Source of the DNA: Chitinophagaceae bacterium BSSC1
Lineage (GTDB): Bacteria; Bacteroidota; Bacteroidia; Chitinophagales; Chitinophagaceae
NCBI GenBank assembly: GCA_002256435.1
Contig: NKJC01000001.1
Location: 496,001-560,000 of the forward strand
Length of the DNA stretch: 64,000 nucleotides
Reading direction: 5' to 3'
Shown: positions 47,244 to 55,543 of the stretch, piece after piece
How the letters are laid out: every line of letters starts with the position of its first letter
Position numbering within the stretch: position 1 is the stretch's first letter
Notes under the pieces: generated by a model
The model's database searches: none
What the model was told of the DNA's origin: nothing
Seen by the model: the letters and a program-made list of their open reading frames with translations, nothing else
Translations under genes and position numbers: made by a program

Positions 47244-48809
47244 CTATTCCTTTACTTTAAAATGATACTCTTGAATGAGGGCGGGGTTTTCGGGGGTGAG
47301 GGTGAAAGAGATTTGGACCTGGCCTTTTTCAAAGTCTAGGTTAAAATAACCGCGGAGTTGATTCTCGGGAACAACGGGACCTACTTTGGTGATCTTGCCT
47401 AGTTTGGAGAAGGCTTCGGTGGCTTCTTTGGCTAGGGTTTGGGTATCATAATCATCAAAGAAATTTTCAGCGAAGATTTTGGAGGTTTTTGCGTTGATAT
47501 ATGATGGCAGGAGTTGCACAATTTGATCGCGGCGTTGAGTTAGAATTTTTGATGGTGGCAATTGTCTGGCTTGCAATCCCGCTGCGCGGATAAGGGTGTC
47601 TAGTACTTGCACATTGGCTAGAGATGTTGGAGCATATGTAACGTTTGCAAAAAACATGACGCCAATACCATACTCGGGAGCAATGACCCAATTGCTTCCA
47701 AAGCCAGGAAGACCGCCAGTATGACCAACGGTTTTTCTACCTGTTCCGTCTTTTGACCATCTTAGACCATAAGCATAGGCACTGGCCATTGGGGTAGCTC
47801 TTCCAGATGGATATTTGTATCCGGCATTGAGCGCAGAAAAGCGCCAGGGTTGGTGCATTTCACGAATGCTGGATCTTTTCACGGGACCTTTCTCTGTATC
47901 GTTGCGGGGAGGCCATGCGTCTTGGTGCAGGGCCATGTATTTGGCAAAGGATTCAATGTTGACTATCATACCACCCATGGCGCCATAAATGCCATCATGC
48001 AACAAAGCTTCTTCCCTCCAATTGTTGTTGATATACCTATAACCATGTGCTAGTTCGGCAGCTGGCACTTTGGTATATTCCCATTCTGCTTTGTCCATGG
48101 CCAATGGCTTCCAAATATACTTGGCAATATAATCAGCATAAGACATGCCCGTTACTTTCTTAATGATATAGCCTTGCATAGCAAAACCCATATTGCTGTA
48201 TTCATAAGTCAAGCCCGCGTCATTGGAAAATGAAATGCCTTTTTTAATCATGGCAATCAGGTCAGCATCGGTCTTGGCCAATTGTCTATCGCCCCAGGGA
48301 TTGTCTTCCGGAAAACCTGCGGAATGACTCATCAAATTTCTAATGGTAATTTCTGGTGCGTCCTTGGTGAGTCCCTGTCCCTTAATCTCGGGAATATATT
48401 TCCAAACGGGATCATCCAATTGTAGTTTGCCTTCATCGCGCAGCTTTAAAATAGCCATACTGGTAAAGCTTTTGCTCATACTTGCTATGCGGAACAAAGT
48501 CTTTTGACTAACAGGAATCTTCTTGTCTATATCGGCTAATCCTCCAGCACCACTATAGACCAACTTACCATCTAAGACTATCCCAAAACTGTATCCTGGA
48601 AAATGATTTTTCTCTGCGTATTCCTTATAGATTTTTTCAACTACCGGGAATAGTTTCTGCAAATTTTCTAACCGATTATTTTGTTCAAAGACAGGTGGCT
48701 GATATGCCGAGTTGGGATTATTCACCAAACTAGTTTGTGCAATGGCACCAACAGATACTAAAACCATTGCCCATAGGGCCATGTGCTTGAACAGAAGTTT
48801 TGCTTGCAT
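47244..48809 (-). CDS. Class C beta-lactamase-like serine hydrolase
   Basis: This 521-aa protein has a signal peptide (ALWAMVLVSVGAIAQ). The catalytic motifs of the family are present: SMSK (Ser110, Lys113), YSN (Tyr204-Asn206) and GHTGG in place of KTG. A small C-terminal beta domain follows. Such enzymes act on D-peptides, esters or beta-lactams in the periplasm; the HTG variant is more usual in esterases and D-aminopeptidases than in true beta-lactamases. It lies opposite the D-amino-acid/acylase operon. It is the last of four minus-strand genes starting at 51466, but its base composition differs from the other three. Confidence 0.85.
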   Translation of the reverse strand: MQAKLLFKHMALWAMVLVSVGAIAQTSLVNNPNSAYQPPVFEQNNRLENLQKLFPVVEKIYKEYAEKNHFPGYSFGIVLDGKLVYSGAGGLADIDKKIPVSQKTLFRIASMSKSFTSMAILKLRDEGKLQLDDPVWKYIPEIKGQGLTKDAPEITIRNLMSHSAGFPEDNPWGDRQLAKTDADLIAMIKKGISFSNDAGLTYEYSNMGFAMQGYIIKKVTGMSYADYIAKYIWKPLAMDKAEWEYTKVPAAELAHGYRYINNNWREEALLHDGIYGAMGGMIVNIESFAKYMALHQDAWPPRNDTEKGPVKRSSIREMHQPWRFSALNAGYKYPSGRATPMASAYAYGLRWSKDGTGRKTVGHTGGLPGFGSNWVIAPEYGIGVMFFANVTYAPTSLANVQVLDTLIRAAGLQARQLPPSKILTQRRDQIVQLLPSYINAKTSKIFAENFFDDYDTQTLAKEATEAFSKLGKITKVGPVVPENQLRGYFNLDFEKGQVQISFTLTPENPALIQEYHFKVKE

Positions 48810-48831
48810 ACTTTCAATTGAAGTATTTAAG

Positions 48832-49104
48832 CTACGCTTTTACAATTTGAAAACGATATTTTTTGGCAAGAATTTCTAATGCTTCATATAGCAACTGAAG
48901 AGCGGACTCCTCTAAAGGAACATTTACCTTAACTGTCAACATTTTTCTTTTTGGCAGAATATGTGAAGCCATTCGATCAAATAGAAAAAAGGAAATAGCA
49001 TCTGGGGTTGCCAATGGCGATAGTGATTCATGATTACTATTGGCTAGTTCAGAGACGCATTTTGAAAGTGCCGTGTAGATATTTTCCTTTTCTTTAATAT
49101 TCAT
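48832..49104 (-). CDS. Small protein of unknown function
   Basis: This 90-aa protein has no signal peptide and no recognised motif. It is moderately helical, with an FFLFDRMASHILPKRKM centre. It starts 8 nt after the stop of the first TlpA-like gene and ends 22 nt before the serine hydrolase start, so it is probably in the same transcript. It belongs to the AT-rich block. Confidence 0.5.
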   Translation of the reverse strand: MNIKEKENIYTALSKCVSELANSNHESLSPLATPDAISFFLFDRMASHILPKRKMLTVKVNVPLEESALQLLYEALEILAKKYRFQIVKA

Positions 49105-49112
49105 TAAATTAG

Positions 49113-50279
49113 TTATTCAATCAGATAATTGGATGCAACATGATTTGATAATCTTTTAAGTCCAATATCATAACTTTTGTCATTTTGATTTACATAGATG
49201 ATTTTACCAAGTTTGTCAATAATATATAATCTTGGGATAGCTCCATTACCTCCAAATGCATTGATAAATTCAATATCATTATAAATATGAATCCACTTCA
49301 TTTGGTATTTTTCAATCATTTTCCTATACTCTTCAATGCTTGATTGATATGCCACATATACAACTTCTAGTTTTTCTTTTGAAGCAGTTTTTAATATCTC
49401 TTGAATCATTGGAAGTTCCCTGATACATGGAACACACCATGTTGCTCCAAATATTACTAATACATCTTTTTTGTTCTTATAGTCTTCAATCCTAAAATAC
49501 TTACCATCAATATCTTTTGCAAATAGAGGGGATACATAACCCATATGCTCAATAGCTAGATTTCCTTTTATATGGTTCAGGACAAATTGACCTTCTGCAG
49601 AATTCTTTAGCTCCGAAGGAAAAATTGAATTATATACATTTAGCATAGTATCAAATGGCACTGCTCCAGAAGTTAAAATAACTCTTCTAAAAAACCAATG
49701 TGAATAATAATTTATAGGATTGGATATTATGTATTCTAATTGCTTTTTGCTAACATTCTTATACAACTGTCTTATTTCAGCATAATATGATGAGTCCCCC
49801 ATTTGCTTAATTAAGGCTTTCTCATCCTTGTTAAACTGCAAGAATTTTGAACTCGCAATTGAATCATATGAAGTCATTCCTTTTCTGTATTCTTTAAAAT
49901 CAAGGGCATTGATTAAAGTACAATGATTAAGCAGATTATCAACACCTTTTTTATTCTCAATAATTATTGTTGCTTTTTGTTGATTTACAAAATAGAATCG
50001 TTGTAAATATTTATTTTCTTTTGTTGTATTAATATTTATTGCCGCAAACTCTGAATAATACTTACCCTTAAAATTAATTACTGTATCGCTAACAGGATTT
50101 TTAAATAATGGAATTTCTTCCTTCCCATTGTCATAAGAAATAGAAAATTTGAGAGTTGAATCTTTGGGTAACTGAATTGTTACATTGAAAGTTTTTTGAG
50201 CATGCAACAAAGAGATAATAAAAATTGAAACAATTACAAATAATATTTTTTTCAGACCAACTGTTCCAAATTTTTTCAT
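49113..50279 (-). CDS. TlpA-type thioredoxin-domain protein (first of two)
   Basis: This 388-aa secreted protein has a signal peptide (KKILFVIVSIFIISLLHAQ). Residues 24-240 form a DUF4369-like or unassigned N-terminal region. The C-terminal thioredoxin fold carries WCVPC in ATWCVPCIRELPM, plus the cis-Pro region IPRLYI. It would act as a periplasmic thiol-disulphide enzyme or be tethered to the envelope. The region is much richer in A+T than its neighbours. It follows the second paralogue by 26 nt on the same strand. Confidence 0.8.
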   Translation of the reverse strand: MKKFGTVGLKKILFVIVSIFIISLLHAQKTFNVTIQLPKDSTLKFSISYDNGKEEIPLFKNPVSDTVINFKGKYYSEFAAININTTKENKYLQRFYFVNQQKATIIIENKKGVDNLLNHCTLINALDFKEYRKGMTSYDSIASSKFLQFNKDEKALIKQMGDSSYYAEIRQLYKNVSKKQLEYIISNPINYYSHWFFRRVILTSGAVPFDTMLNVYNSIFPSELKNSAEGQFVLNHIKGNLAIEHMGYVSPLFAKDIDGKYFRIEDYKNKKDVLVIFGATWCVPCIRELPMIQEILKTASKEKLEVVYVAYQSSIEEYRKMIEKYQMKWIHIYNDIEFINAFGGNGAIPRLYIIDKLGKIIYVNQNDKSYDIGLKRLSNHVASNYLIE

Positions 50280-50305
50280 ACTACCTTTTAAAAATCGTTA
50301 TTAAA

Positions 50306-51466
50306 TTATTTGCCAAAAACTTCTTGCAATTGTTTATCCAATAGCATATCGTCAATACCTTCAAATCTTCCAATAATAATACCGTCTTTATTGATTAAAA
50401 TTTTAGTTGGCACTATTAAAACACCAAATTTTACTCTGAGATTATCTTCTGGGTCTAGTCCTTGTAAAACTTGATTCCATTTCCCAGTATTATCCATTTT
50501 AATAGCTTGTTTCCATTCTTTTTGTCTTTCATCATCATCTGCAATTCCAATAATTTCAAACCCGCTATTATTATACTTATTATAGAGTTCAATTAAGTGT
50601 GGATTGTTAGCTCTGCAAGGTTGACACCAAGTTGCCCAAAAATCTAACAAAACAATATTTTTACCTTTAAAAGAAGCCAGGCTAATCATCTTACCAAAAC
50701 TATTGGTTTTAGTGAAATCACTAGCAGGAAAACCGGGCTGACCTTTCAATAACAATGCAATTTGTTTTCCATGTACACTTTCACGAATATTCTTATTTAA
50801 TGCACTATACAAAAGACTTATAGAATCAATACTTGTAAACCTTGTTTGTTCCCATAATTTCCTTCCACTGATATACGAATTAGGGTTTTTCACTACAAAT
50901 GACAGTTCTATTATTCTTAATTTTTCTTTAAATGGAACATAACATTTTAGTATTGAATCTCTTTGCTTTAGTAAAACATCATTATTTTTATCTTTGATAA
51001 AATATTTATAATTGTTTGAAAAAGCTAGGTCCAGCTCTTTCATTTCTGAATAAACAATTGACTTTTGTTTTTCCAATTCTTCAAAATCGTTTTGTGAAAT
51101 TGAACCAACAATTTTTAACTTCTTAAAATCATTATTAGGTAATGATATTTTAATTAAAGAGGGTTCTAAATAAAATTCTACATAGGAAGAATCCTGTTCT
51201 GAGTTTGATTTTATATTACCCCTTAAGTTGGCAATTACAGGTTCTTGTATAGAACCATCAAATTCAAATCTTCCATCATGAATAATTAAAGTATTCTCAA
51301 TCTGTTTTTTATCAATATTATTCCAATAACTAAGCGTAATTCTACCAGTATCCTTACCAATTAATTTGCCATCAATTTTAAATGTGTTTGTTTTTAAATC
51401 ATTTTGAGCATTAGAAAATAATGAACAAAGTAAAAAACATAGAAAGGTTAGTTTATACATTGGCAT
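50306..51466 (-). CDS. TlpA-type thioredoxin-domain protein with DUF4369 N-terminus (second of two)
   Basis: This 386-aa secreted protein starts MPMYKLTFLCFLLCSLFSNAQ; Met3 (51460) is a possible start. Residues 24-120 look like DUF4369 (TFKIDGKLIGKDTGRITLSY). A helical linker follows. The thioredoxin domain at residues 245-386 carries WCQPC (DFWATWCQPCRANNPH) and cis-Pro VPTKILI. The two paralogues share architecture but are divergent in sequence. The block may be horizontally acquired, judged from base composition only. Confidence 0.82.
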   Translation of the reverse strand: MPMYKLTFLCFLLCSLFSNAQNDLKTNTFKIDGKLIGKDTGRITLSYWNNIDKKQIENTLIIHDGRFEFDGSIQEPVIANLRGNIKSNSEQDSSYVEFYLEPSLIKISLPNNDFKKLKIVGSISQNDFEELEKQKSIVYSEMKELDLAFSNNYKYFIKDKNNDVLLKQRDSILKCYVPFKEKLRIIELSFVVKNPNSYISGRKLWEQTRFTSIDSISLLYSALNKNIRESVHGKQIALLLKGQPGFPASDFTKTNSFGKMISLASFKGKNIVLLDFWATWCQPCRANNPHLIELYNKYNNSGFEIIGIADDDERQKEWKQAIKMDNTGKWNQVLQGLDPEDNLRVKFGVLIVPTKILINKDGIIIGRFEGIDDMLLDKQLQEVFGK

Positions 51467-51577
51467 AATTTGTAATGTAACTTACACAAAAAAATACCTA
51501 GTAAGCATTAATATTAAAAACAAATAGAATTTTAACTATTGCTTATATGTCCTGAATACTTCCACTTTTGAAAGCTG

Positions 51578-53593
51578 TTAATAAGCCAACAACTTTTGAA
51601 TAGTTGCATCCAACCTACTATTGGCTAGATAATTTTTTTCTAGGGAAAGGTTAAATGGAATGGGGGTGTCTAGAGATGCGCAGCGAAGAATGGGTGCGTC
51701 TAATAATTCAAAACAATGTTCGCTAATCCAGGCGCTGAGCTCGCCGCCAATGCCACCGGTAAGATTGTCTTCATGCAAAATGAGAACTTTTCCTGTAGCG
51801 GATACGCAGGCTTTGATGGCATCGTAGTCTAGGGGTGCAAGACTGCGGAGGTCAAGAATTTCTAAAGAAATGTCTGGATGGTTTTGTTGATAGTCCTTGG
51901 CCCAATGTACTCCTGCACCATACGTGATGATGCTGAGATACGTTCCAGATTGTATGGTTTGTGCCTTGCCAATGGGCAGGGTATAATAGGCGCTGGGTAA
52001 GGGTCCTGAAATGGAACGATACAAAGCTTTGTGTTCAAAAAATAAAACGGGATTGGGATCATTAATCGCAGCAATTAATAAACCCTTGGCGTCTTGCGGA
52101 TTGGAAGGATACACTACTTTTAATCCGGGCACATGAGTAAACCAAGCTTCATTGCTTTGTGAATGAAAAGGTCCTGCACCAACACCGGCGCCTGTGGGCA
52201 TGCGTACTACTACATCGGCGTTTTGTCCCCACCTATAATGCATCTTGGCTAGGTTGTTGACTATTTGATTAAAACCAACGGTTACAAAATCTGCAAACTG
52301 CATTTCCATCACGCTCTTGATGCCTTCTAAACTCAGACCCATGGCGGCTCCTACAATGGCACTCTCACAAATGGGCGTATTTCGAACTCGGCGTTTGCCA
52401 AATTTTTCAACCATGCCTTCGGTGATCTTAAATGCACCACCATATTCGGCAATATCCTGACCCATGATGATTAGCTCAGGATGTTGTTCCATACTTTGCA
52501 CTAAGGCTTCTTGTATGGCGTCTACCATTCTTTTTTCTGGAATGCCAACCTCGTCGTCTGCATTCACTATAGATGATATCACGCTTTCAAGCGTAGGTAT
52601 TGTATTAGCAGGAATAGGTGCAAATACATCGCGCAGCTCTTCTTCCGTATTGGGCGTTAGGTCTGCTGCTTGATAGGCTATTTGTAATTCTGATTCAATC
52701 TGTTCTCGATAACCATTTCTAAGATCTGCCACTTGCATTTCTGTGATCACGCCGGTTTCTATCAAGAACTGTTCGTAGTTTTTAATCGGGTCTTTTCTCC
52801 CCCATTCTTCAAAGAGTTCCTTGGGCACATACTTGGTGCCACTGGCCTCTTCGTGTCCGCGCATGCGAAAAGTCATGCACTCTATTAAATAAGGTTTCTG
52901 ATGATTGATGCAGAATTCTCTAACGCCTTTAATGGTATCATAGACCGCTAAGACATCATTGCCATCAATGCGCACGCCTTCCATTCCATAGCCCTTGGCT
53001 CGGTCTACCAATCGCGCGCAGCGATACTGTTCTTCGGTTGGTGTACTGAGTCCGTAGCCATTATTCTCAATAATGAAAATTACTGGCAAGTCCCATACTG
53101 CAGCCACATTTAGTGCTTCGTGAAAATCGCCTTCGCTTGTTCCACCATCGCCGGTAAATGCCAGTGCTACTTTTCCTTGGTTACGCAATTGATGCGCCAA
53201 AGCGGCCCCATCGGCCAGCGCCAACTGGGGGCCCAAGTGTGAGATCATACCACAGATATGATGTTCCTTGGTCCCAAAATGAAAACTGCGTTCCCTACCC
53301 TTGCTATAGCCTTCTTTATTACCCTGCCATTGCTGAAAGAGTTTGTGTAAAGGCATATTGCGGGCTGTAAAGACCCCCAGATTTCTATGTAGTGGAAAAA
53401 TCCATTCGTCTTGTTGAAGGGCCATGGTAGCCCCTACTGAAATAGCTTCTTGCCCAATGCCACTAAACCATTTGCTAATTTTTCCCTGTCTGAGTAAGAC
53501 CAACATTTTCTCCTCAATCATTCTGGGAAGCAATAATTGCTTATAGATTTCCAGCAGGGTTTCGTTACTCAGGTCTTTTCTGTTTAGGTGCAT
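51578..53593 (-). CDS. Fused E1 alpha/beta subunit of a 2-oxoacid dehydrogenase
   Basis: This 671-aa fusion has the E1 alpha part in residues 1-300 and the E1 beta part after about residue 345. The thiamine diphosphate motif is GDGGTSEGDFHEALNVAA with IIENN, and the alpha substrate region has RMRGHEEAS. The beta part has GQDIAEYGGAFKITEG, then FADFVTVGFNQI and GAGPFHSQSNEAW. It matches the branched-chain/pyruvate 2-oxoacid dehydrogenase fusion seen in Bacteroidota. It decarboxylates the oxoacid in the cytoplasm and hands the acyl group to a lipoyl E2. The E2 at 13.6 kb is far away, so the pairing is not shown. Confidence 0.88.
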   Translation of the reverse strand: MHLNRKDLSNETLLEIYKQLLLPRMIEEKMLVLLRQGKISKWFSGIGQEAISVGATMALQQDEWIFPLHRNLGVFTARNMPLHKLFQQWQGNKEGYSKGRERSFHFGTKEHHICGMISHLGPQLALADGAALAHQLRNQGKVALAFTGDGGTSEGDFHEALNVAAVWDLPVIFIIENNGYGLSTPTEEQYRCARLVDRAKGYGMEGVRIDGNDVLAVYDTIKGVREFCINHQKPYLIECMTFRMRGHEEASGTKYVPKELFEEWGRKDPIKNYEQFLIETGVITEMQVADLRNGYREQIESELQIAYQAADLTPNTEEELRDVFAPIPANTIPTLESVISSIVNADDEVGIPEKRMVDAIQEALVQSMEQHPELIIMGQDIAEYGGAFKITEGMVEKFGKRRVRNTPICESAIVGAAMGLSLEGIKSVMEMQFADFVTVGFNQIVNNLAKMHYRWGQNADVVVRMPTGAGVGAGPFHSQSNEAWFTHVPGLKVVYPSNPQDAKGLLIAAINDPNPVLFFEHKALYRSISGPLPSAYYTLPIGKAQTIQSGTYLSIITYGAGVHWAKDYQQNHPDISLEILDLRSLAPLDYDAIKACVSATGKVLILHEDNLTGGIGGELSAWISEHCFELLDAPILRCASLDTPIPFNLSLEKNYLANSRLDATIQKLLAY

Positions 53594-53609
53594 AGCTTGC
53601 TCAAGAGAA

Positions 53610-54377
53610 TTAGTCTCTGCTGCTCAATTTACTCAATAGTTTTAGCATTTCTATGTACAACCAAACAATGGTTACAAGTAGGCCAAATGCGCCATACCAT
53701 TCCATGAATTTGGGAGCACCACGCTCAGCACCTTGTTCAATCATGTCAAAATCCATGATCAGGTTCAAAGCGGCAATTGCTGTAACAAATAAACTGATAC
53801 CAATGCTGAGCAAACTGTTATCATACATGAAACTAATGTTCACGCCAAACAGGTTTAGCACCATGGTGATCAAATAGAAGATACCAATGCCTACAGTAGA
53901 AGCAATGATCACTGCTTTGAATTTTTCTGTAGCGCGTACAATTCTAAAATTATACAAAAGGAACATGGCCAATGCCACACCAAATGTGAGTCCAACTGCT
54001 TGCATTACTAGACCGGGATATTTGGTAGCAAATGCGGCGTTGAAGATGGCAGAAATTCCACCAATAAACAAGCCTTCTAACAAACCATACAAGGGTGCTA
54101 AAACAGGAGCCCAATTGGGTTTGAAAGTAATGGCAATTGCGGTAATTAAACCACCAAAAATACCTACCATCATCAAAATATTCATGGTATCCTGCTTGAA
54201 TTCCGCATACAGGTTCCAGTTAAATGCGGCGCCTGCAATGAGCATGATCATGAGGAAACCAAATTTGTTAATCGCACCACGTACACTCATCACACCTTGA
54301 TTGGACGCTTCAATAGCGCTACCCTTATCAAACATTTTCTCCGTTAAGGTTGGATTACCAGATTTAAAAATTGCCAT
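53610..54377 (-). CDS. Bax inhibitor-1/YccA family membrane protein
   Basis: This 255-aa protein has about seven hydrophobic segments, starting near residue 36 after a soluble N-terminus (NPTLTEKMFDKGSAIE). The family traits include GLLEGLFIGGISAIFNA and LNLIMDFDMIEQGAERGAPKFMEWY, with acidic residues toward the C-terminus. YccA-type relatives interact with membrane proteases, and other relatives are calcium-leak channels; the role here is unknown. It lies 16 nt upstream of the E1 fusion gene, so the two may share a transcript. Confidence 0.88.
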   Translation of the reverse strand: MAIFKSGNPTLTEKMFDKGSAIEASNQGVMSVRGAINKFGFLMIMLIAGAAFNWNLYAEFKQDTMNILMMVGIFGGLITAIAITFKPNWAPVLAPLYGLLEGLFIGGISAIFNAAFATKYPGLVMQAVGLTFGVALAMFLLYNFRIVRATEKFKAVIIASTVGIGIFYLITMVLNLFGVNISFMYDNSLLSIGISLFVTAIAALNLIMDFDMIEQGAERGAPKFMEWYGAFGLLVTIVWLYIEMLKLLSKLSSRD

Positions 54378-54400
54378 AGTTCAAATAATTTTTTCAATAA

Positions 54401-54408
54401 CAAATATA
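54401..54408 (-). promoter_or_regulatory. Putative promoter of the Bax-inhibitor-like gene, -7 box
   Basis: The minus strand reads TATATTTG, an exact TAnnTTTG match, 23 nt before the start codon. It may also serve the downstream E1 gene. Confidence 0.4.
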
Positions 54409-54472
54409 ACGATTGGAAAGCTCATAGATTGTATGCTTCCCTCAATGAAATGATAAAATTGATGGTTGGTGT

Positions 54473-55324
54473 TTATTTCTTCAGACCGGGATAGTGATCT
54501 ACGGTTTCAAATACATAGTTGGGATTGCGTTTCACTAGTTGGATAAACTGTACTAGGGCCAAACTGTCTGGGCTGCGGTGAAACATTCTGTCATGGGTTA
54601 AAATGACCAAGTGTTTGGGTTGGTGGGTATAGCTATGTGCTACTAAAGTATCTAATTGGGCAGCCAATTTTTCAGGGCTTTGAACCGGGCGGGCCGATTT
54701 ATGGTCAAAATTCCATTCCATATCCCAACCAATCACATTATACCCTGCACTGTCTAACAACTTTGAAACAGGGCGAACCAACCTACTGGCTTTAATCTCT
54801 TCATTCCTAACCCAAGCATTATTGCCTGGTAATCGGATGATTTTTGGCGCTGGGGCCAGCGAATCCTGGGTTCTCAAAAAATCGGCCAACGCCATTTGGG
54901 GATGTTGATAGAAATACTTGTACTTACCCATGGCATGGTTGTAACTATGGTTAGCCAATAGTGTCTGTGGATAGTTGTTGCGAATGGTTGCCACAATTTG
55001 CTTACCATCGGATTTCATGTGCTGGTGTTGGCCTATCATGAAAAAACTGGCTTTTACGCCTTCTTGCTGGCAGATCTTGACGCAGTTCATAGTGCCATGC
55101 TGCGGTCCATCGTCAAATGTGAGGTAGATGTAGGTTTTTTGGGTATCAATATGATACACCGTATCCACTACGGGTACTGGAACAATGCTATTCTGGCTAA
55201 TAGTATCTTCCTGAACAGTTGCGGCTTTGGCTTCCTTAACTGGCTGATTACTACAGGAAAAAATGGCTAAAAAACAACTAATCAGGCAAAACTGCTGTAC
55301 CCTCAGCTTGGACAAATGGATCAT
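54473..55324 (-). CDS. Polysaccharide deacetylase family lipoprotein
   Basis: This 283-aa protein has a lipobox-like LAIFSC (Cys24) after a hydrophobic start. The NodB domain begins at about residue 69 with TFDDGPQHGT (the metal-binding Asp pair), FFMIGQH, and LANHSYNH (metal His). RLPGNNAW is the third motif and the C-terminal ILTHD supplies the last. It would remove N- or O-acetyl groups from envelope or extracellular polysaccharide as an outer- or inner-membrane-anchored enzyme. It has its own promoter box. Confidence 0.85.
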   Translation of the reverse strand: MIHLSKLRVQQFCLISCFLAIFSCSNQPVKEAKAATVQEDTISQNSIVPVPVVDTVYHIDTQKTYIYLTFDDGPQHGTMNCVKICQQEGVKASFFMIGQHQHMKSDGKQIVATIRNNYPQTLLANHSYNHAMGKYKYFYQHPQMALADFLRTQDSLAPAPKIIRLPGNNAWVRNEEIKASRLVRPVSKLLDSAGYNVIGWDMEWNFDHKSARPVQSPEKLAAQLDTLVAHSYTHQPKHLVILTHDRMFHRSPDSLALVQFIQLVKRNPNYVFETVDHYPGLKK

Positions 55325-55345
55325 GTATCTACTTTATATGGGGCG

Positions 55346-55353
55346 CAAATCTA
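55346..55353 (-). promoter_or_regulatory. Putative promoter of the deacetylase gene, -7 box
   Basis: The minus strand reads TAGATTTG, an exact TAnnTTTG match, 21 nt before the start codon. Confidence 0.4.
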
Positions 55354-55543
55354 ATCAAATAGCCAAATTATTCATTGTTTAAACGTTTTACGCAATCGTT
55401 TGACCAATATCTATCAAAAATTAGCCTTAAATAAGCGTAGTTGTAGTATCTTAGCGGGGCTCAAAAAACAGCCTGGCTACGGGCCAAACGGATGAAACTT
55501 CATGATTTGCTAGCCATGGCTTCACTTATTTTGAATTCTACCA

